From NCBI GenBank assembly GCA_002837195.1, contig KZ478059.1, forward strand, positions 806,001-870,000: DNA of 64,000 nt, read 5' to 3'. A model generated the notes under the pieces. It worked only from the letters and a program-made list of their open reading frames with translations. It was not told where the DNA came from and did no database searches. Source of the stretch: Enterobacterales bacterium CwR94. GTDB taxonomy: Bacteria; Pseudomonadota; Gammaproteobacteria; Enterobacterales; Enterobacteriaceae. Each line of letters opens with the position of its first letter. Within the stretch, counting starts at the first letter, position 1. Position numbers and translations under genes: made by a program. Of this stretch, positions 19,427 to 30,096 are shown piece by piece.

Positions 19427-19533
19427 TTCTCTTCCCTTTGTTCCTGTGAGCATCACTGACAGGGTGGCAAAAAGCAGAACAGAACGCCAGAGGGGAACAG
19501 CGCCTGCCGCACGACAGGCACTATTTCAGGTAA

Positions 19534-20199
19534 TTACGAGGTGACGGTGTGCTTCTCTTGCTGAATATCACGCTCAATACTGTCACGCACATCCTGCGGA
19601 ACTTTCAACGCATCCCCCAGGGCATTCAGGTAGCTGCGCTCCATAAAATGGTCAATATCAATCACTGCGCAACTGAGAAAATAGAGTTCCAACGCCTCTT
19701 CTTCATTTTTCACACCGCTGGCGAGTAGCACGGGATCAAGCGGGCGATCGATGGCCTGTTGGATTAGGCGCTCGGCAGAATCGCCCAATCCCGACTGATG
19801 CACATTATCGTTAATCGCCTGCCGCTCCTGCGCGTCGATATGACCATCACTTTTGGCCGCAAAGACCAATGCGGTGATCAGGCGCTCAGCGCGTTGATCA
19901 ACCGGGGTTTCGAGTTGACCAAACTGCGGTTGGTCTTTGTGCGTTTCACCAATCCGCTGCTTGTATTTATTCCACAGCACGGTACCCGCTACTGCGCTAC
20001 CCCCAATGATCAACGCATTTTTACCGTATTTCGTCAGTAATTTGCGGGACGACTTATTCGCAATTAACAGACCCGCCAAGCCACCCAGCGCACCGGGTGC
20101 CAGCATCTTACTGAGCCCTTCACCTGCTTTGCCTTCACTTTTACCGCTGTTGCCCAGCACGTTCTGAATTTGCTGTAACCAGTTGCTCATTGCATTCAT
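19534..20199 (-). CDS. yebE: DUF533 / TerB-like membrane protein YebE
   Basis: A 221-residue inner-membrane protein of unknown function. A glycine-rich membrane segment ([19 protein letters not shown]) is followed by a second short hydrophobic stretch and a cytoplasmic TerB-like domain ([18 protein letters not shown], ending near [11 protein letters not shown]). In E. coli yebE is induced by envelope stress (Cpx). The second ATG at 20190 is better spaced from the GAGG site than the first at 20199. Confidence 0.92.
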   Translation of the reverse strand: MNAMSNWLQQIQNVLGNSGKSEGKAGEGLSKMLAPGALGGLAGLLIANKSSRKLLTKYGKNALIIGGSAVAGTVLWNKYKQRIGETHKDQPQFGQLETPVDQRAERLITALVFAAKSDGHIDAQERQAINDNVHQSGLGDSAERLIQQAIDRPLDPVLLASGVKNEEEALELYFLSCAVIDIDHFMERSYLNALGDALKVPQDVRDSIERDIQQEKHTVTS

Positions 20200-20284
20200 C
20201 CTCGAAAGTGTGTCTTGACCAGGATAGAAGCTGGAACGTCAACTAACGTCATGGCATGCAAAGTGCGGAAAATTGTGGCAGTAC

Positions 20285-20572
20285 TCAGGCGGCATCCACG
20301 GCTTTTAATTCGCCTTTGGTTTTTTTCGGTTCCGGATCGGGACGTTTGCCGCCGCGCAGCAGATTCTGCAAATCCTCTTTTCGCTCTGCAAAGAATAATC
20401 CCAGTGCTTCGCGTTGTGCTTCATCCAGCTCAACCGGGCTTTCTGCCAGCCAGTCGCTCAGCGCTTCTGCCATGTCCAACATTTTGTCCCAGGCTTCGGC
20501 CTCTTTCTTGCTGGCAAAGGTCATTTTTTTCTCTCCGTTGCGAACCACCACATATTCAATTTCAACCGCCAT
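20285..20572 (-). CDS. yebG: DNA damage-inducible protein YebG
   Basis: A small SOS-regulated protein of 95 residues, very likely YebG: MAVEIEYVVVRNGEKKMTF, SKKEAEAWDKMLDMAE and EAQREALGLFFAERKEDL. The C-terminal tail is basic and variable. The molecular role is unknown, but in E. coli it is induced by DNA damage and cAMP. A LexA box lies 18 bp upstream of the ATG. It is transcribed divergently from purT. Confidence 0.94.
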   Translation of the reverse strand: MAVEIEYVVVRNGEKKMTFASKKEAEAWDKMLDMAEALSDWLAESPVELDEAQREALGLFFAERKEDLQNLLRGGKRPDPEPKKTKGELKAVDAA

Positions 20573-20589
20573 TTGCTTCACCTTATTCA

Positions 20590-20605
20590 CTGTATTTTTA
20601 TCCAG
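20590..20605. promoter_or_regulatory. LexA (SOS) box of yebG
   Basis: CTGTATTTTTATCCAG fits CTG-N10-CAG with an AT-rich centre. It is 18 bp upstream of the yebG start, as in other enterobacteria, so yebG should be induced by DNA damage. Confidence 0.85.
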
Positions 20606-20647
20606 TATAAGTAAACTCACCTGTCGCATGCAAGTCGATTGATGTCT

Positions 20648-20670
20648 ACGCAATCGTTTTCGTATATAAT
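20648..20670 (+). promoter_or_regulatory. PurR box and -10 of purT
   Basis: ACGCAATCGTTTTCGT (20648-20663) matches the PurR consensus ACGCAAACGTTTGCGT at 14 of 16 positions. A perfect TATAAT -10 follows at 20665-20670, so PurR would cover the spacer. purT is therefore expected to be repressed when hypoxanthine or guanine is plentiful. Confidence 0.85.
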
Positions 20671-20706
20671 GCGGCGGTTTTTTTACGGACAGGATCAGGT
20701 GAAGTG

Positions 20707-21885
20707 ATGAGCATGTTAGGTACTGCATTACGCCCCGCGGCAACCCGTGTGATGTTACTGGGTTCCGGTGAATTAGGTAAAGAAGTGGCCATTGAGTGCC
20801 AGCGTTTAGGTGTTGAAGTGATTGCGGTGGATCGCTATGCCGATGCGCCCGCCATGCATGTCGCACATCGCAGCCATGTGATTAACATGCTGGACAGCGA
20901 CGCACTGGCTGCGGTCATTGCGCTCGAAAAACCTGATTTTGTGGTGCCGGAAATCGAAGCGATTGCCACCGCTACCCTGGTAGAACTGGAGAGCCGTGGC
21001 CAGCGCGTTGTCCCCACTGCGCGTGCCGCACAGCTCACCATGAACCGTGAAGGTATTCGCCGACTGGCGGCGGAGACACTGGCGCTGCCAACCTCACGCT
21101 ATCAGTTTGCCGACACCCGCGAGACCTTTGATGCGGCAGCACAGACGATTGGCTTTCCCTGCATTGTTAAACCCGTGATGAGCTCCTCCGGCAAAGGCCA
21201 GAGTTTTGTTCGTGAAGCCAGTCAACTGGATGCCGCATGGCAGTATGCTCAACAAGGTGGGCGTGCCGGTGCTGGTCGCGTCATTATTGAAGGTGTGGTC
21301 AACTTTGATTTCGAAATCACCTTGCTGACCGTCAGTGCCGTCGATGGTATTCACTTCTGTGCTCCTATCGGACACCGCCAGGAAGACGGGGATTACCGTG
21401 AATCCTGGCAGCCTCAGCAGATGAGTGATGTCGCACTGGCACGTGCACAAGCCATTGCTGAGAAAGTGGTGGCAGCACTTGGTGGTTATGGCTTATTCGG
21501 CGTTGAGCTGTTCGTGTGCGGTGATGAGGTGGTCTTCAGCGAAGTCTCTCCGCGCCCGCACGACACCGGAATGGTGACGCTGATTTCGCAAGACCTCTCT
21601 GAGTTTGCACTGCATGTGCGTGCTTTCCTCGATCTGCCCGTCGGCGGTATTCGCCAGTATGGCCCTGCGGCTTCTGCCGTGATTTTGCCTGAATTGCAGA
21701 GTAATAACGTGCGCTTTAGTCAACTGGATGCGGTATTAGGCGCCGGCGTGCAGTTACGCCTGTTTGGTAAACCGGAAATCGATGGCAGCCGTCGCTTAGG
21801 TGTCGCATTAGCGACGGCTGAGGACGTGGACGCCGCCGTGGCGCGTGCGGTGAAATGCGCACAGGGCGTCAAAGTCGAAGGCTAA
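20707..21885 (+). CDS. purT: Formate-dependent phosphoribosylglycinamide formyltransferase 2
   Basis: PurT makes formyl-GAR from GAR, formate and ATP, a folate-independent third step of purine synthesis. It is an ATP-grasp enzyme: N-terminal [23 protein letters not shown]-binding [13 protein letters not shown], and the metal/ATP region [19 protein letters not shown]. Length is 392, as in E. coli. I chose ATG 20707 over GTG 20704 by alignment; the ribosome site is aggtga. A PurR box and TATAAT lie just upstream. Confidence 0.96.
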   Translation: MSMLGTALRPAATRVMLLGSGELGKEVAIECQRLGVEVIAVDRYADAPAMHVAHRSHVINMLDSDALAAVIALEKPDFVVPEIEAIATATLVELESRGQRVVPTARAAQLTMNREGIRRLAAETLALPTSRYQFADTRETFDAAAQTIGFPCIVKPVMSSSGKGQSFVREASQLDAAWQYAQQGGRAGAGRVIIEGVVNFDFEITLLTVSAVDGIHFCAPIGHRQEDGDYRESWQPQQMSDVALARAQAIAEKVVAALGGYGLFGVELFVCGDEVVFSEVSPRPHDTGMVTLISQDLSEFALHVRAFLDLPVGGIRQYGPAASAVILPELQSNNVRFSQLDAVLGAGVQLRLFGKPEIDGSRRLGVALATAEDVDAAVARAVKCAQGVKVEG

Positions 21886-21894
21886 GCATGGTTA

Positions 21895-21919
21895 AAGCCA
21901 GTCCGCAACGGACTGGCTT
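21895..21919. terminator. Hairpin between purT and betA
   Basis: A perfect 11-bp stem (aagccagtccg / cggactggctt) with a 3-nt loop lies between the convergent purT and betA genes. T tracts are short on both sides (TTTAA on the minus strand), so it may serve both transcripts weakly. Confidence 0.6.
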
Positions 21920-21924
21920 GTGCA

Positions 21925-23604
21925 TTATGCGGGGATGCGCCTGACGGCACTGCCCTTCTCAGCCACATAGTAAGGCACATCTTCGCGTGGTAGTGCGGGA
22001 CGGCCACGGATCATATCCGCGATCTTCTCGGCGATCATGATGGTCGGTGCATTCAAATTACCGGTGGTGATCAGCGGCATAATGGACGCATCCACCACTC
22101 GCAGATTTTCTACGCCGTGCACTTTGCCATCATTACCGACCACAGCCATTTCGTGATAACCCATCGCATTAGAGCATGACGGATGATACGCCGTTTCTGC
22201 ATGTTCACGCACAAAGGTATCCAATTCTTCATCACTCTGAATATGTGCACCTGGCGAAATTTCACGCCCGCAGAAGGGAGCCAGTGCGCGCTGTTGCATG
22301 ATTTCACGCGTAATGCGGATCGCCGCACGAAATTCACGCCAGTCCTGCTCGTGCTCCATGTAGTTAAACAGGATGCTGGGATGTTCATGCGGATCTTTCG
22401 ATTTGATCTGCACCCGTCCACGACTGGGCGAACGCATTGATCCCACGTGCGCCTGGAAGCTGTGCGTTTTAATCGGGTTCGATCCGTTGTAGTTAATCGC
22501 CACGGGCAAGAAGTGGAATTGAATATTTGGCCATTCAAACTCTTGATGAGTACGAATAAACCCGCCTGCTTCAAAGTGGTTACTGGCACCAATACCGGTT
22601 CCCTTGAGCAACCACTCTGCGCCAATCAACGGCTGGTTATGCAGGTCCAGCGCCGGGGATAACGAAACCGGCTGCTTGCACTCGTATTGCAAGTACATCT
22701 CCAGGTGATCTTGCAGATTGGCCCCCACACCCGGTAAGTCGTGCACCACCTCAATGTGCAAACGGTTAAGCAGTTCAGCAGGGCCGACACCCGAACGTTG
22801 CAGCACTTGTGGAGACGCGATCGCACCGGCACACAGCAGCACTTCACGGCGCGCTCGCGCCTGCTCTTGCTTATCATTTTGCAACCAGCACACGCCCGTC
22901 GCCCGCTTATTATCGAACAAAATGCGATCGGTAGTGGCATGCACTTCAATGGTCAGATTGGGACGTGCACGCGCTTGATCCAGATAGCCGCGTGCCGTGC
23001 TGGCTCGGCGGCCTTTTGGCGTCACGGTGCGATCCATCGGGCCAAAGCCCTCTTGCTGATAACCATTGAGATCATCCGTGCGCGGATACCCTGCCTGCAC
23101 TCCGGCTTCTACCATTGCATGGAACAGCACGTTGTTATTCTGTTTTGGCGTGGTCACACTCACCGGGCCGTTATCGCCGTGATAATCATTGCCACCGATG
23201 TCACGGCGCTCTGCCGCTTTGAAATAGGGCAAACAATCCAGATAGCTCCAGTTTTCCAGACCAGGATGTTTTGCCCAATTGTCGTAGTCCATCGCATTAC
23301 CGCGGATATAACACATGCCGTTGATCAGCGACGAGCCGCCCAACCCTTTTCCGCGTCCGCACTCCATCTGGCGATTATTCATATGCGGTTCAGGATCGGT
23401 CACATAGGCCCAGTTATAGCGACGTCCCTGGAGAGGGAAAGCCAATGCCGCAGGCATCTGGGTACGAAAATCCATGCGATAGTCTGGGCCGCCCGCTTCC
23501 AGCAGCAAAACGCTAACCTCGGGGTCTTCTGTCAATCGGGTTGCCAGTACGTTGCCAGCAGAACCCGCACCAATGATGATGTAGTCATACTCCCTGGTAC
23601 TCAT
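21925..23604 (-). CDS. betA: Choline dehydrogenase
   Basis: BetA oxidises choline to betaine aldehyde and is a membrane-associated FAD enzyme of the GMC oxidoreductase family. The FAD fold opens with [23 protein letters not shown] signatures appear at [20 protein letters not shown] and in [13 protein letters not shown]. The active-site histidine region is [12 protein letters not shown], and the C-terminal block reads [20 protein letters not shown]. At 559 residues it has normal length. It is the last gene of betIBA. Confidence 0.95.
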   Translation of the reverse strand: MSTREYDYIIIGAGSAGNVLATRLTEDPEVSVLLLEAGGPDYRMDFRTQMPAALAFPLQGRRYNWAYVTDPEPHMNNRQMECGRGKGLGGSSLINGMCYIRGNAMDYDNWAKHPGLENWSYLDCLPYFKAAERRDIGGNDYHGDNGPVSVTTPKQNNNVLFHAMVEAGVQAGYPRTDDLNGYQQEGFGPMDRTVTPKGRRASTARGYLDQARARPNLTIEVHATTDRILFDNKRATGVCWLQNDKQEQARARREVLLCAGAIASPQVLQRSGVGPAELLNRLHIEVVHDLPGVGANLQDHLEMYLQYECKQPVSLSPALDLHNQPLIGAEWLLKGTGIGASNHFEAGGFIRTHQEFEWPNIQFHFLPVAINYNGSNPIKTHSFQAHVGSMRSPSRGRVQIKSKDPHEHPSILFNYMEHEQDWREFRAAIRITREIMQQRALAPFCGREISPGAHIQSDEELDTFVREHAETAYHPSCSNAMGYHEMAVVGNDGKVHGVENLRVVDASIMPLITTGNLNAPTIMIAEKIADMIRGRPALPREDVPYYVAEKGSAVRRIPA

Positions 23605-23619
23605 GATGATGTCCTTTTG

Positions 23620-25092
23620 TTAAAACACAGAGGTGAACGGATTCAGTTCAACCTGAATGGATTTAATGCGTGTGTAGTGCGCCAGTGTCGTAATACCGTT
23701 TTCGCGGCCAACACCCGACTGCTTGTAACCCCCAACCGGCATTTGCGCTGGCGATTCACCCCAGCTATTGATCCAGCAAATCCCCGCCTCCAGGCGATGA
23801 ATAATACGGTGGGCTTTCACTAAATCAGGCGTAACCACACCCGCAGCCAGTCCAAAATGGGTGTCATTGGCGCGACAAATGACTTCTTCTTCGTCATCAT
23901 AGGTAAGGATGCTCATCACCGGTCCAAAGATCTCTTCTTGCACGATGGTGTGCCGGTCTTCGCAATCAGTGAAGATGGTAGGCTGCACAAACGCACCTTG
24001 TGCGTAGGCGCCTGTGGTTTCGCGAGCCCCGCCGGTCAACAGCGTCGCACCTTCACTTTTGCCCAGCTCAATGTAGCGCAGCACATTTTCCATATGGGCA
24101 AAGCTCACCAGAGGGCCAAAGTTGGTCTCGGGATCTTGGGGTTGTCCTAAGCGGATACGTTTGGCGCGCAGCAACAGCGCCTGCTCGAATGCCGCCTTTT
24201 GCGAACGATGCACGAACACGCGAGTGCCGTTAGTACACACCTGGCCTGAACTGTAGAAGTTCGCCATCATGGCAATATCCGCCGCCATGTCGATATCCGC
24301 ATCCGGCAGGATAATCAGTGGCGATTTGCCGCCCAGCTCCATGGTAACGTCTTTCAGCGTAGAGCCCGCCGCACTGGCCATCACTTTTTTGCCGGTTTCG
24401 ATGCCACCGGTAAACGAGATTTTCTCAATGCCTGGATGCTCGGTTAGCCATTGTCCTACCTGACGCCCTGCTCCCTGCACCACGTTAAACACGCCATCGG
24501 GGACGCCTGCTTCGGTATAGATTTCGGCCAGTTTCAGCGCCGTCAACGGTGTGACTTCACTGGGTTTAAAGATCATGGCGTTGCCAGCAGCCAGCGCCGG
24601 TGCGGATTTCCACAGTGCAATTTGAATCGGATAGTTCCAGGCACCGATACCGGCCGTCACACCCAGCGGCTCGCGACGGGTGTAAAAGAAGCTGGTCTCA
24701 CGCAGAGGATACTGCTCGCCTTCAATCAGGGTGGCCAGGCCAGCGTAATACTCCAACACATCGGCACCGGTCACGATATCCACGGCGGAGGTTTCAGAAT
24801 ACGGTTTGCCGGTGTCCAGCGTTTCCAACTGGGCTAGTTCATCATTACGTTCGCGCAGAATCGCGACGGCACGCAGCAATATGCGTGAACGTTCAGTGGC
24901 CGTCATCGCCGCCCACACACGCTGGCCCTGGGCCGCGCTGGCTACCGCACGGTTAACATCGGCTTCAGTTGCACGCTGCACCTCGGCCAAGACTTCACCG
25001 TTGGCAGGGTTGAGGGTTTGGAACACTTCACTTCCGCTCGCGTCCGTTAGCTGGCCGTGAATATAGAGTTTTTGCAGTGGGAATTTAGCCAT
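23620..25092 (-). CDS. betB: Betaine aldehyde dehydrogenase
   Basis: BetB oxidises betaine aldehyde to glycine betaine with NAD(P)+, completing osmoprotectant synthesis. Aldehyde dehydrogenase motifs are intact: [18 protein letters not shown], the general-base glutamate in MELGGKSPL and the catalytic cysteine in [16 protein letters not shown] 25092 gives 490 residues, the E. coli length, and follows gaaggaa. It sits 15 bp upstream of betA and about 30 bp after betI. Confidence 0.95.
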   Translation of the reverse strand: MAKFPLQKLYIHGQLTDASGSEVFQTLNPANGEVLAEVQRATEADVNRAVASAAQGQRVWAAMTATERSRILLRAVAILRERNDELAQLETLDTGKPYSETSAVDIVTGADVLEYYAGLATLIEGEQYPLRETSFFYTRREPLGVTAGIGAWNYPIQIALWKSAPALAAGNAMIFKPSEVTPLTALKLAEIYTEAGVPDGVFNVVQGAGRQVGQWLTEHPGIEKISFTGGIETGKKVMASAAGSTLKDVTMELGGKSPLIILPDADIDMAADIAMMANFYSSGQVCTNGTRVFVHRSQKAAFEQALLLRAKRIRLGQPQDPETNFGPLVSFAHMENVLRYIELGKSEGATLLTGGARETTGAYAQGAFVQPTIFTDCEDRHTIVQEEIFGPVMSILTYDDEEEVICRANDTHFGLAAGVVTPDLVKAHRIIHRLEAGICWINSWGESPAQMPVGGYKQSGVGRENGITTLAHYTRIKSIQVELNPFTSVF

Positions 25093-25123
25093 GTGTTGAT
25101 TTCCTTCATTCATGGGCTGGGTC

Positions 25124-25708
25124 TTAAACGCATGCCACCAGCTTTTGTTCCACATAATCGCGGGCAATTAAGCTGGCTTGATGCGCATCAAAATGTTCAC
25201 CGGTCAGGCTGCCACGCAGCCACAGACCGTCAATCAAAGCGGCGAGACCCCGGGCCGCAGCACGGGCCTCTCTCAGCGGCAGCACGCGCTGAAACTGATA
25301 GCTGATATTAGAAAACAGACGGTGGTCGTTTACGCGTTGGAGGCGTCGCAGTTCTGCGCTGTGCATACTGGCAGCCCAAAAATCGAGCCAGGCACGCATG
25401 GACGTTTCGCTGGTTTGGCTGGGATCGAAGTTACCGTCAATGATGGCAAACAGTTGTGACTGAGCATCTCTGCCTGCGTTTGCCCGGATCGCGGCAACAG
25501 CGTCATGCAGATCGCGCAACACCTTGCGCATCGTGGCGTGGAGGAGTCCCTCTTTATCACCAAAATAGTGACTGACAATCCCTGTCGACATCCCTGCTTC
25601 TTTCGCAACCTGCGAAAGCGTGATTCCCGCCAGGCCAACGTCACCAATGGTTTCGAAGGCAGCGTTAATCAACTGTTCCTTGCGCTGTTCCGGAATATCT
25701 TTGCGCAC
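25124..25708 (-). CDS. betI: Transcriptional repressor BetI (TetR family)
   Basis: BetI represses the bet genes until choline is present. The TetR helix-turn-helix is [20 protein letters not shown] within the first 60 residues; the ligand domain ends [21 protein letters not shown] start it at GTG 25708, reading (M)[18 protein letters not shown], which gives 194 residues (E. coli 195) and follows a ggag site. A frame to 25768 would run through the operator palindrome and is unlikely. It heads the betIBA operon and is divergent from betT. Confidence 0.93.
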   Translation of the reverse strand: MRKDIPEQRKEQLINAAFETIGDVGLAGITLSQVAKEAGMSTGIVSHYFGDKEGLLHATMRKVLRDLHDAVAAIRANAGRDAQSQLFAIIDGNFDPSQTSETSMRAWLDFWAASMHSAELRRLQRVNDHRLFSNISYQFQRVLPLREARAAARGLAALIDGLWLRGSLTGEHFDAHQASLIARDYVEQKLVACV

Positions 25709-25747
25709 CGTCTCATTTCTCCTCAGATTTTTTCCGCCGTCAATATA

Positions 25748-25769
25748 ATTGATTGAACGTTCAATCAAT
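25748..25769. promoter_or_regulatory. BetI operator, perfect 22-bp palindrome
   Basis: ATTGATTGAACG and its mirror form a perfect palindrome with arms of 11 bp, located between betI and betT. The sequence ATTGAACGTTCAAT is typical of TetR-type BetI sites. One site can control both divergent units. Confidence 0.85.
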
Positions 25770-25875
25770 AGAGCATATGCTGCAAAAATGTCAAATAAAA
25801 GCAGCCATTGTTAACCAGGTGTTAAGCAATGCTCGCCTGACATATTTGTGGATCTTCATGTACAGGGAAAAACAC

Positions 25876-27432
25876 ATGACAGTGAAAAGTCATCACTCCG
25901 ATGAGAACATTTTACCCGTTCGAGTCAACTTGCCCGTTTTTATCGGTTCGGCCAGCGTGATTATGCTACTTGGCCTGCTGACGGTTTTGTTTCCGCAAGG
26001 CAGCCAGCAATGGTTAAGCAAAGCGCAATTGTGGATGGCAGATGTTTTTGGTTGGTATTACATGCTGCTGATGGTGGCGTGCATGATCTTTGTGTTCTGG
26101 CTGGCGATGTCGCGCCACGGCCAGTTAAAACTGGGCAAAGAAGAAGAGCAGCCCGAGTTCTCCTATCTGTCATGGGTCGCGATGCTGTTTTCTGCAGGCA
26201 TCGGTATAGCTCTGGTGTATTACGGTGCCTACGAGCCCTTAGACCATTTTCTGCGCCCGCCGGAAGGTGAAGGCGGAACCGTGCAGGCCGCACGGCAGGC
26301 CATGGCGATCACCTTTTTGCATTGGGGTCTGCATGGCTGGGCGCTGTATGCCCTGATCGCCACGGCGCTGGCCTGGTTTGCCTATCGTCGCGGCCAGCCT
26401 CTGGCCCTGCGTTCTGCACTGTATCCACTGTTTGGTGAGCGCATTCACGGTTGGGTGGGACACCTGGTCGACAGCTTTGGCATCCTGGTCACCGTTATCT
26501 CGATGGTCACTAACCTGGGCATCGGCGCATTGCTGGTGAATTCTGGCTTGAATTACCTGTTTCATATCCCGCAATCCACGCATGTTTTAATGGTGCTGAT
26601 TGTGGTGATGATGATTGTGGCCACGCTGGCCGCGGTCACCGGCGTTGAGAAAGGCATCGCGATGCTGTCCAATATCAACGTGGGCTTTTTGTGCCTGCTG
26701 TTGGTCTTTATCTTCTTCGCGGGCCCAACGTTGAATTTACTCAATGGATTATTGCAGAACACCGGCGACTATCTGACGTCCCTGGTCGGCCGCAGTTTTG
26801 ATGTCTATCTGTATGGCAAAGCCCGCCAATGGCAAGGTGCCTGGACCCTGTTTTACTGGGCATGGTGGGTAGCCTGGGCCCCGTTTGTTGGACTATTCAT
26901 TGCCCGTATCTCTAAAGGCCGTACCATTCGCGAGTTGATTCTGGGTGTCATGCTCATTCCACTGGGCTTTACGCTCGCCTGGCTGTCACTGTTTGGCAAT
27001 ACGGCCATCAGTTTAGTGCTGGAGCATGGTCAGACGCTGCTGGGTCAGGTGGCACTGCAAGACCCGCCGATGGCAGTGTTTAAACTGCTGGAGTATCTGC
27101 CGTGGACCACGATTACCGCAGGCTTCACCGTGGTGATCAGTTTTGTGTTGTTCCTGACGCCAGTGGACTCTGGCACCCTGATGATTGCCAACTTATCGAG
27201 CATCGGTGGCACAGCCAGCGATGATGCTCCTGTCTGGCTACGCGTGTTTTGGGCAGTGATGACGACGCTGGTGTGTGCTGGTTTGCTGTATGCCGGGAGC
27301 TTTAGCGCCATGCAAACCGCGGTGGTGCTGTGCGGATTGCCATTCTCGGTGGTGATCGTACTGTACATGGCCAGTTTACTGCGTGACCTGCGTGATATCT
27401 CCGTTCAGCCCGGGGTAGCGCAACGCGTGTAA
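25876..27432 (+). CDS. betT: BCCT-family choline transporter BetT (short form)
   Basis: A proton- or sodium-coupled betaine/carnitine/choline transporter with about twelve membrane segments. The BCCT signature region is FYWAWWVAWAPFVGLFIARIS, seen here around residues 330-350, preceded by GIGIALVYYGAYEPLDHF. At 518 residues it lacks the long cytoplasmic C-terminal tail of E. coli BetT (677 residues), which modulates activity with osmolarity. Choline as substrate is inferred from its position opposite betIBA across the BetI palindrome. ATG 25876 follows agggaaa; ATG 25858 is possible. Confidence 0.9.
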   Translation: MTVKSHHSDENILPVRVNLPVFIGSASVIMLLGLLTVLFPQGSQQWLSKAQLWMADVFGWYYMLLMVACMIFVFWLAMSRHGQLKLGKEEEQPEFSYLSWVAMLFSAGIGIALVYYGAYEPLDHFLRPPEGEGGTVQAARQAMAITFLHWGLHGWALYALIATALAWFAYRRGQPLALRSALYPLFGERIHGWVGHLVDSFGILVTVISMVTNLGIGALLVNSGLNYLFHIPQSTHVLMVLIVVMMIVATLAAVTGVEKGIAMLSNINVGFLCLLLVFIFFAGPTLNLLNGLLQNTGDYLTSLVGRSFDVYLYGKARQWQGAWTLFYWAWWVAWAPFVGLFIARISKGRTIRELILGVMLIPLGFTLAWLSLFGNTAISLVLEHGQTLLGQVALQDPPMAVFKLLEYLPWTTITAGFTVVISFVLFLTPVDSGTLMIANLSSIGGTASDDAPVWLRVFWAVMTTLVCAGLLYAGSFSAMQTAVVLCGLPFSVVIVLYMASLLRDLRDISVQPGVAQRV

Positions 27433-27449
27433 TCTGCGCCGTGCAATGC

Positions 27450-27481
27450 GTCAGCCAGCCGCTCAGCTGGCTGACCTTTTT
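27450..27481 (+). terminator. Terminator of betT
   Basis: A 10-bp stem GTCAGCCAGC / GCTGGCTGAC with a 6-nt loop is followed by cttttt. It lies between the convergent betT and eda genes. Confidence 0.85.
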
Positions 27482-27482
27482 G

Positions 27483-28127
27483 TTACCCGCGTGCGCCCGC
27501 AACGGCTTCTTTAGCCAGTTGCGTAATTCTTGCATAATCTCCCTGCTCCAACGCATCGGCTGGCACCAGCCAGGAACCACCGATACACAGCACGCTTTTT
27601 AATGCCAGGTAATCGCGATAGTTTGCCGGAGAGATCCCGCCCGTCGGACAAAAGCGTACCTGTGGGAAAGGCCCACCGATAGCTTGAAGCGCTTTCACGC
27701 CCCCGTTGGCTTCTGCCGGGAAAAATTTAAACTCGCGCAAACCATAATCTAACCCGGTCATCAATTCAGAAACCGTACTAATGCCGGGAATCAACGGCAC
27801 AGATCCCTCGACGGCGGCCTGCAGTAACGGCTCGGTGAGGCCCGGGCTAATTACAAACTGCGCACCGGCTGCGGTGACTTCACGTAACTGCTGCGCATTC
27901 AATACCGTGCCTGCGCCGACAATCGCCTCTGGCACAGCATCAATCATGGCTTTCATGGCATCCAGTGCGCAGGGCGTTCGCAGCGTCACCTCTAACACTC
28001 GCACGCCGCCCGCCACCAGCGCTTTCGCCATGGGCACCGCATGCTCAAGTTTATTCACCACAATGACGGGCACCACAGGTCCTGTGCTGAGAATCTCTGC
28101 CGCGCTTGTTTTCCAGTTTTGCATCAC
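27483..28127 (-). CDS. eda: KDPG / 4-hydroxy-2-oxoglutarate aldolase
   Basis: Eda splits 2-keto-3-deoxy-6-phosphogluconate into pyruvate and glyceraldehyde 3-phosphate, and also acts on 4-hydroxy-2-oxoglutarate. The Schiff-base lysine lies in [14 protein letters not shown] and the base glutamate in VLEVTLRT. At 214 residues it is of normal length. In E. coli edd lies between zwf and eda; here eda follows zwf directly, after a terminator. A probable KdgR box upstream fits a role in hexuronate/KDG breakdown. Confidence 0.95.
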   Translation of the reverse strand: MMQNWKTSAAEILSTGPVVPVIVVNKLEHAVPMAKALVAGGVRVLEVTLRTPCALDAMKAMIDAVPEAIVGAGTVLNAQQLREVTAAGAQFVISPGLTEPLLQAAVEGSVPLIPGISTVSELMTGLDYGLREFKFFPAEANGGVKALQAIGGPFPQVRFCPTGGISPANYRDYLALKSVLCIGGSWLVPADALEQGDYARITQLAKEAVAGARG

Positions 28128-28174
28128 ACACTCTCCCCTCAGAATAGGTTAACCACGATACGCGAAAACATTTT

Positions 28175-28191
28175 TAAAACAACGGTTCATT
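28175..28191 (-). promoter_or_regulatory. Candidate KdgR operator upstream of eda
   Basis: The minus strand reads AATGAACCGTTGTTTTA, 48 bp before the eda start. It resembles the KdgR consensus AATGAAACATTGTTTCATT, with several mismatches. It would tie eda to 2-keto-3-deoxygluconate from pectin or uronate catabolism. Confidence 0.45.
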
Positions 28192-28216
28192 TTTTGAAAT
28201 GCACATACGCAACGCA

Positions 28217-28241
28217 TAAAAAAGCCCGCATTATGCGGGCT
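28217..28241 (-). terminator. Terminator of zwf
   Basis: On the minus strand AGCCCGCA-taa-TGCGGGCT is followed by TTTTTT, 18 bp after the zwf stop. It separates zwf from eda. Confidence 0.9.
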
Positions 28242-28258
28242 GGAAGGCGTATTGCCGA

Positions 28259-29734
28259 TTACTCGAATTCGTTCCAGGAACGGCCATCGCGGGTAATCAT
28301 GGCCACAGAAGCCACTGGCCCCCATGTACCGGCCTGATAAGGTTTCGGCGCTTCATTATCAGCAGCCCAGGCATTGATAATGGAGTCAACCCATTTCCAT
28401 GCGGCTTCTACCTCGTCACGACGCACAAACAGCGCCTGAATACCGCGCATGGTTTCCAGCAACAGACGTTCATAGGCGTCAGCCAAATGCGACTGGTTGA
28501 AGGTTTCCGAGTAGCTCAGATCCAGCTTGGTGGTTTGCAGGTTGTGTTTATGATCAAGCCCTGGCACTTTATTCAGGATCTCAATATCCACCCCTTCGTC
28601 TGGCTGCAAACGAATGGTTAATTTGTTCTGCGGCAGCTCCTGCCAGGAGTCTTTAAACAGATTCATTTCGGGGTTTTTAAAGTACACCACGACTTCTGAA
28701 CATTTGGTCGGCAAACGCTTACCGGTACGCAAATAGAAGGGAACACCCGCCCAACGCCAGTTGTCGATGTCGACGCGAATAGAGACAAAACTTTCCGTAT
28801 TACTGGATTTGTTTGCCCCCTCTTCTTCCAGATAACCTGGCACTTTTTTACCCTGTACAAAACCGGCAGTGTACTGACCACGCACGGTTTTCTCACGCAC
28901 ATTGCTGTGATCGATACGGCGTAAAGAACGCAGCACTTTCACTTTTTCATCACGAATGCTGTCGGCACTGAGATCGGACGGTGGTGACATCGCGATCATG
29001 GTCAGAATTTGCAGCAAGTGGTTTTGAATCATATCGCGCATCTGGCCTGCTTTATCAAAGTAGCCCCAGCGTCCTTCAATCCCGACCTCTTCTGCCACGG
29101 TAATTTGCACGTGATCGATCGTACGGTTATCCCAGTTGTTGGCAAACAAGGAGTTTGCAAAACGCAGCGCCAACAGGTTTAACACCGTCTCTTTACCTAA
29201 GTAGTGGTCGATACGGAAGACCTGGCACTCTTCGAAATATTCACCAACCTGGTCATTGATTTCCTGAGAGGTTTCCAGTGAGGTACCCAGCGGCTTTTCC
29301 ATCACTACGCGCGCAGGCTTCGCATTTAATTTGGCCTGGCCGAGACCTTTACAAATTGCACCGAAGGTATTTGGCGGCATGGCAAAATAGTTAATGGTGG
29401 TACGCTTTTTTTGATCCAGCATTTTGCCTAAGCGCGTAAAACCACTGGCATCATCGACATCGAGGTTGCAAAAATCCAGTCGGCTGCTGAGCTTGTCCCA
29501 CAGCGCTTCGTCGATCTTCTCTTTCATGAAGGTTTCAAGCGCTTCACGAACCACGTTAATGTAGGCCGCTTTATCCCAGTCTGCGCGCCCTACGCCAATG
29601 ATGCGCGTATCGGGGTGCGTCTGTCCGGCTTTTTCCAACTGGTACAGTGAAGGTAACAACTTTCGGCGTGCCAAATCGCCCTTGGCACCGAAAATAACCA
29701 GGTCACAGGCCTCAGCTGTATGCGTAACCGCCAT
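28259..29734 (-). CDS. zwf: Glucose-6-phosphate 1-dehydrogenase
   Basis: Zwf oxidises glucose 6-phosphate to 6-phosphogluconolactone with NADP+, entering the pentose phosphate route. The nucleotide fold opens with [20 protein letters not shown] and the active-site signature is [14 protein letters not shown]. Length 491 equals the E. coli enzyme. A HexR-like site overlaps its promoter region. The gene has its own terminator. Confidence 0.97.
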   Translation of the reverse strand: MAVTHTAEACDLVIFGAKGDLARRKLLPSLYQLEKAGQTHPDTRIIGVGRADWDKAAYINVVREALETFMKEKIDEALWDKLSSRLDFCNLDVDDASGFTRLGKMLDQKKRTTINYFAMPPNTFGAICKGLGQAKLNAKPARVVMEKPLGTSLETSQEINDQVGEYFEECQVFRIDHYLGKETVLNLLALRFANSLFANNWDNRTIDHVQITVAEEVGIEGRWGYFDKAGQMRDMIQNHLLQILTMIAMSPPSDLSADSIRDEKVKVLRSLRRIDHSNVREKTVRGQYTAGFVQGKKVPGYLEEEGANKSSNTESFVSIRVDIDNWRWAGVPFYLRTGKRLPTKCSEVVVYFKNPEMNLFKDSWQELPQNKLTIRLQPDEGVDIEILNKVPGLDHKHNLQTTKLDLSYSETFNQSHLADAYERLLLETMRGIQALFVRRDEVEAAWKWVDSIINAWAADNEAPKPYQAGTWGPVASVAMITRDGRSWNEFE

Positions 29735-30096
29735 TTTACTCTCCTCGTTGCAGGATAACCCCGTTCAGAATGGTGATAATGAACAGGACCTTATTGTAAT
29801 TTTCTTACGCTACAATGTACTTGTTTGGCTTAGCGACGTAAACCTGCCCGCAGGCATCACCGCACGCATCGTCTTCTCTGTCGCGCAGAAAAGCCCCATA
29901 GCATCCCCGCCGTCACCTGCCTGAACGCCTGTGCAAATACCTTAAAAAAAGCGATATCTATCATGTTATGACAAAAAAACGCTGGATATTCAGTGCACAA
30001 CGCCCAGCCACTCCTGCAGGCGGGGTATAGTCGCGCAATGGATGGATGATTTCTCCTGTGGCAGAAATCGATAAAAAAGATTGAGTACACCGCGTT
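29735..30096. other. zwf–hexR intergenic region
   Basis: A 362-bp divergent region. Apart from the HexR-type site near zwf, I see no gene or strong terminator. A polyA/polyT-rich stretch at about 29942-29980 may hold the hexR promoter, but I cannot assign it firmly. Confidence 0.5.
29795..29809. promoter_or_regulatory. HexR-type operator in the zwf promoter region
   Basis: TGTAATTTTCTTACG matches the HexR motif TGTARTTWWATTACA at 13 of 15 positions. It lies 61 bp upstream of the zwf start and in the zwf–hexR intergenic region, so HexR could control zwf and possibly itself. Confidence 0.65.

Noticed and set aside
22741..23823. Long open frame of 360 codons on the plus strand inside betA/betB
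   Set aside because: It is antisense to betA and betB, which have full-length family matches; the translation is low-complexity and matches nothing I know. GC-rich codon bias opens such frames by chance.
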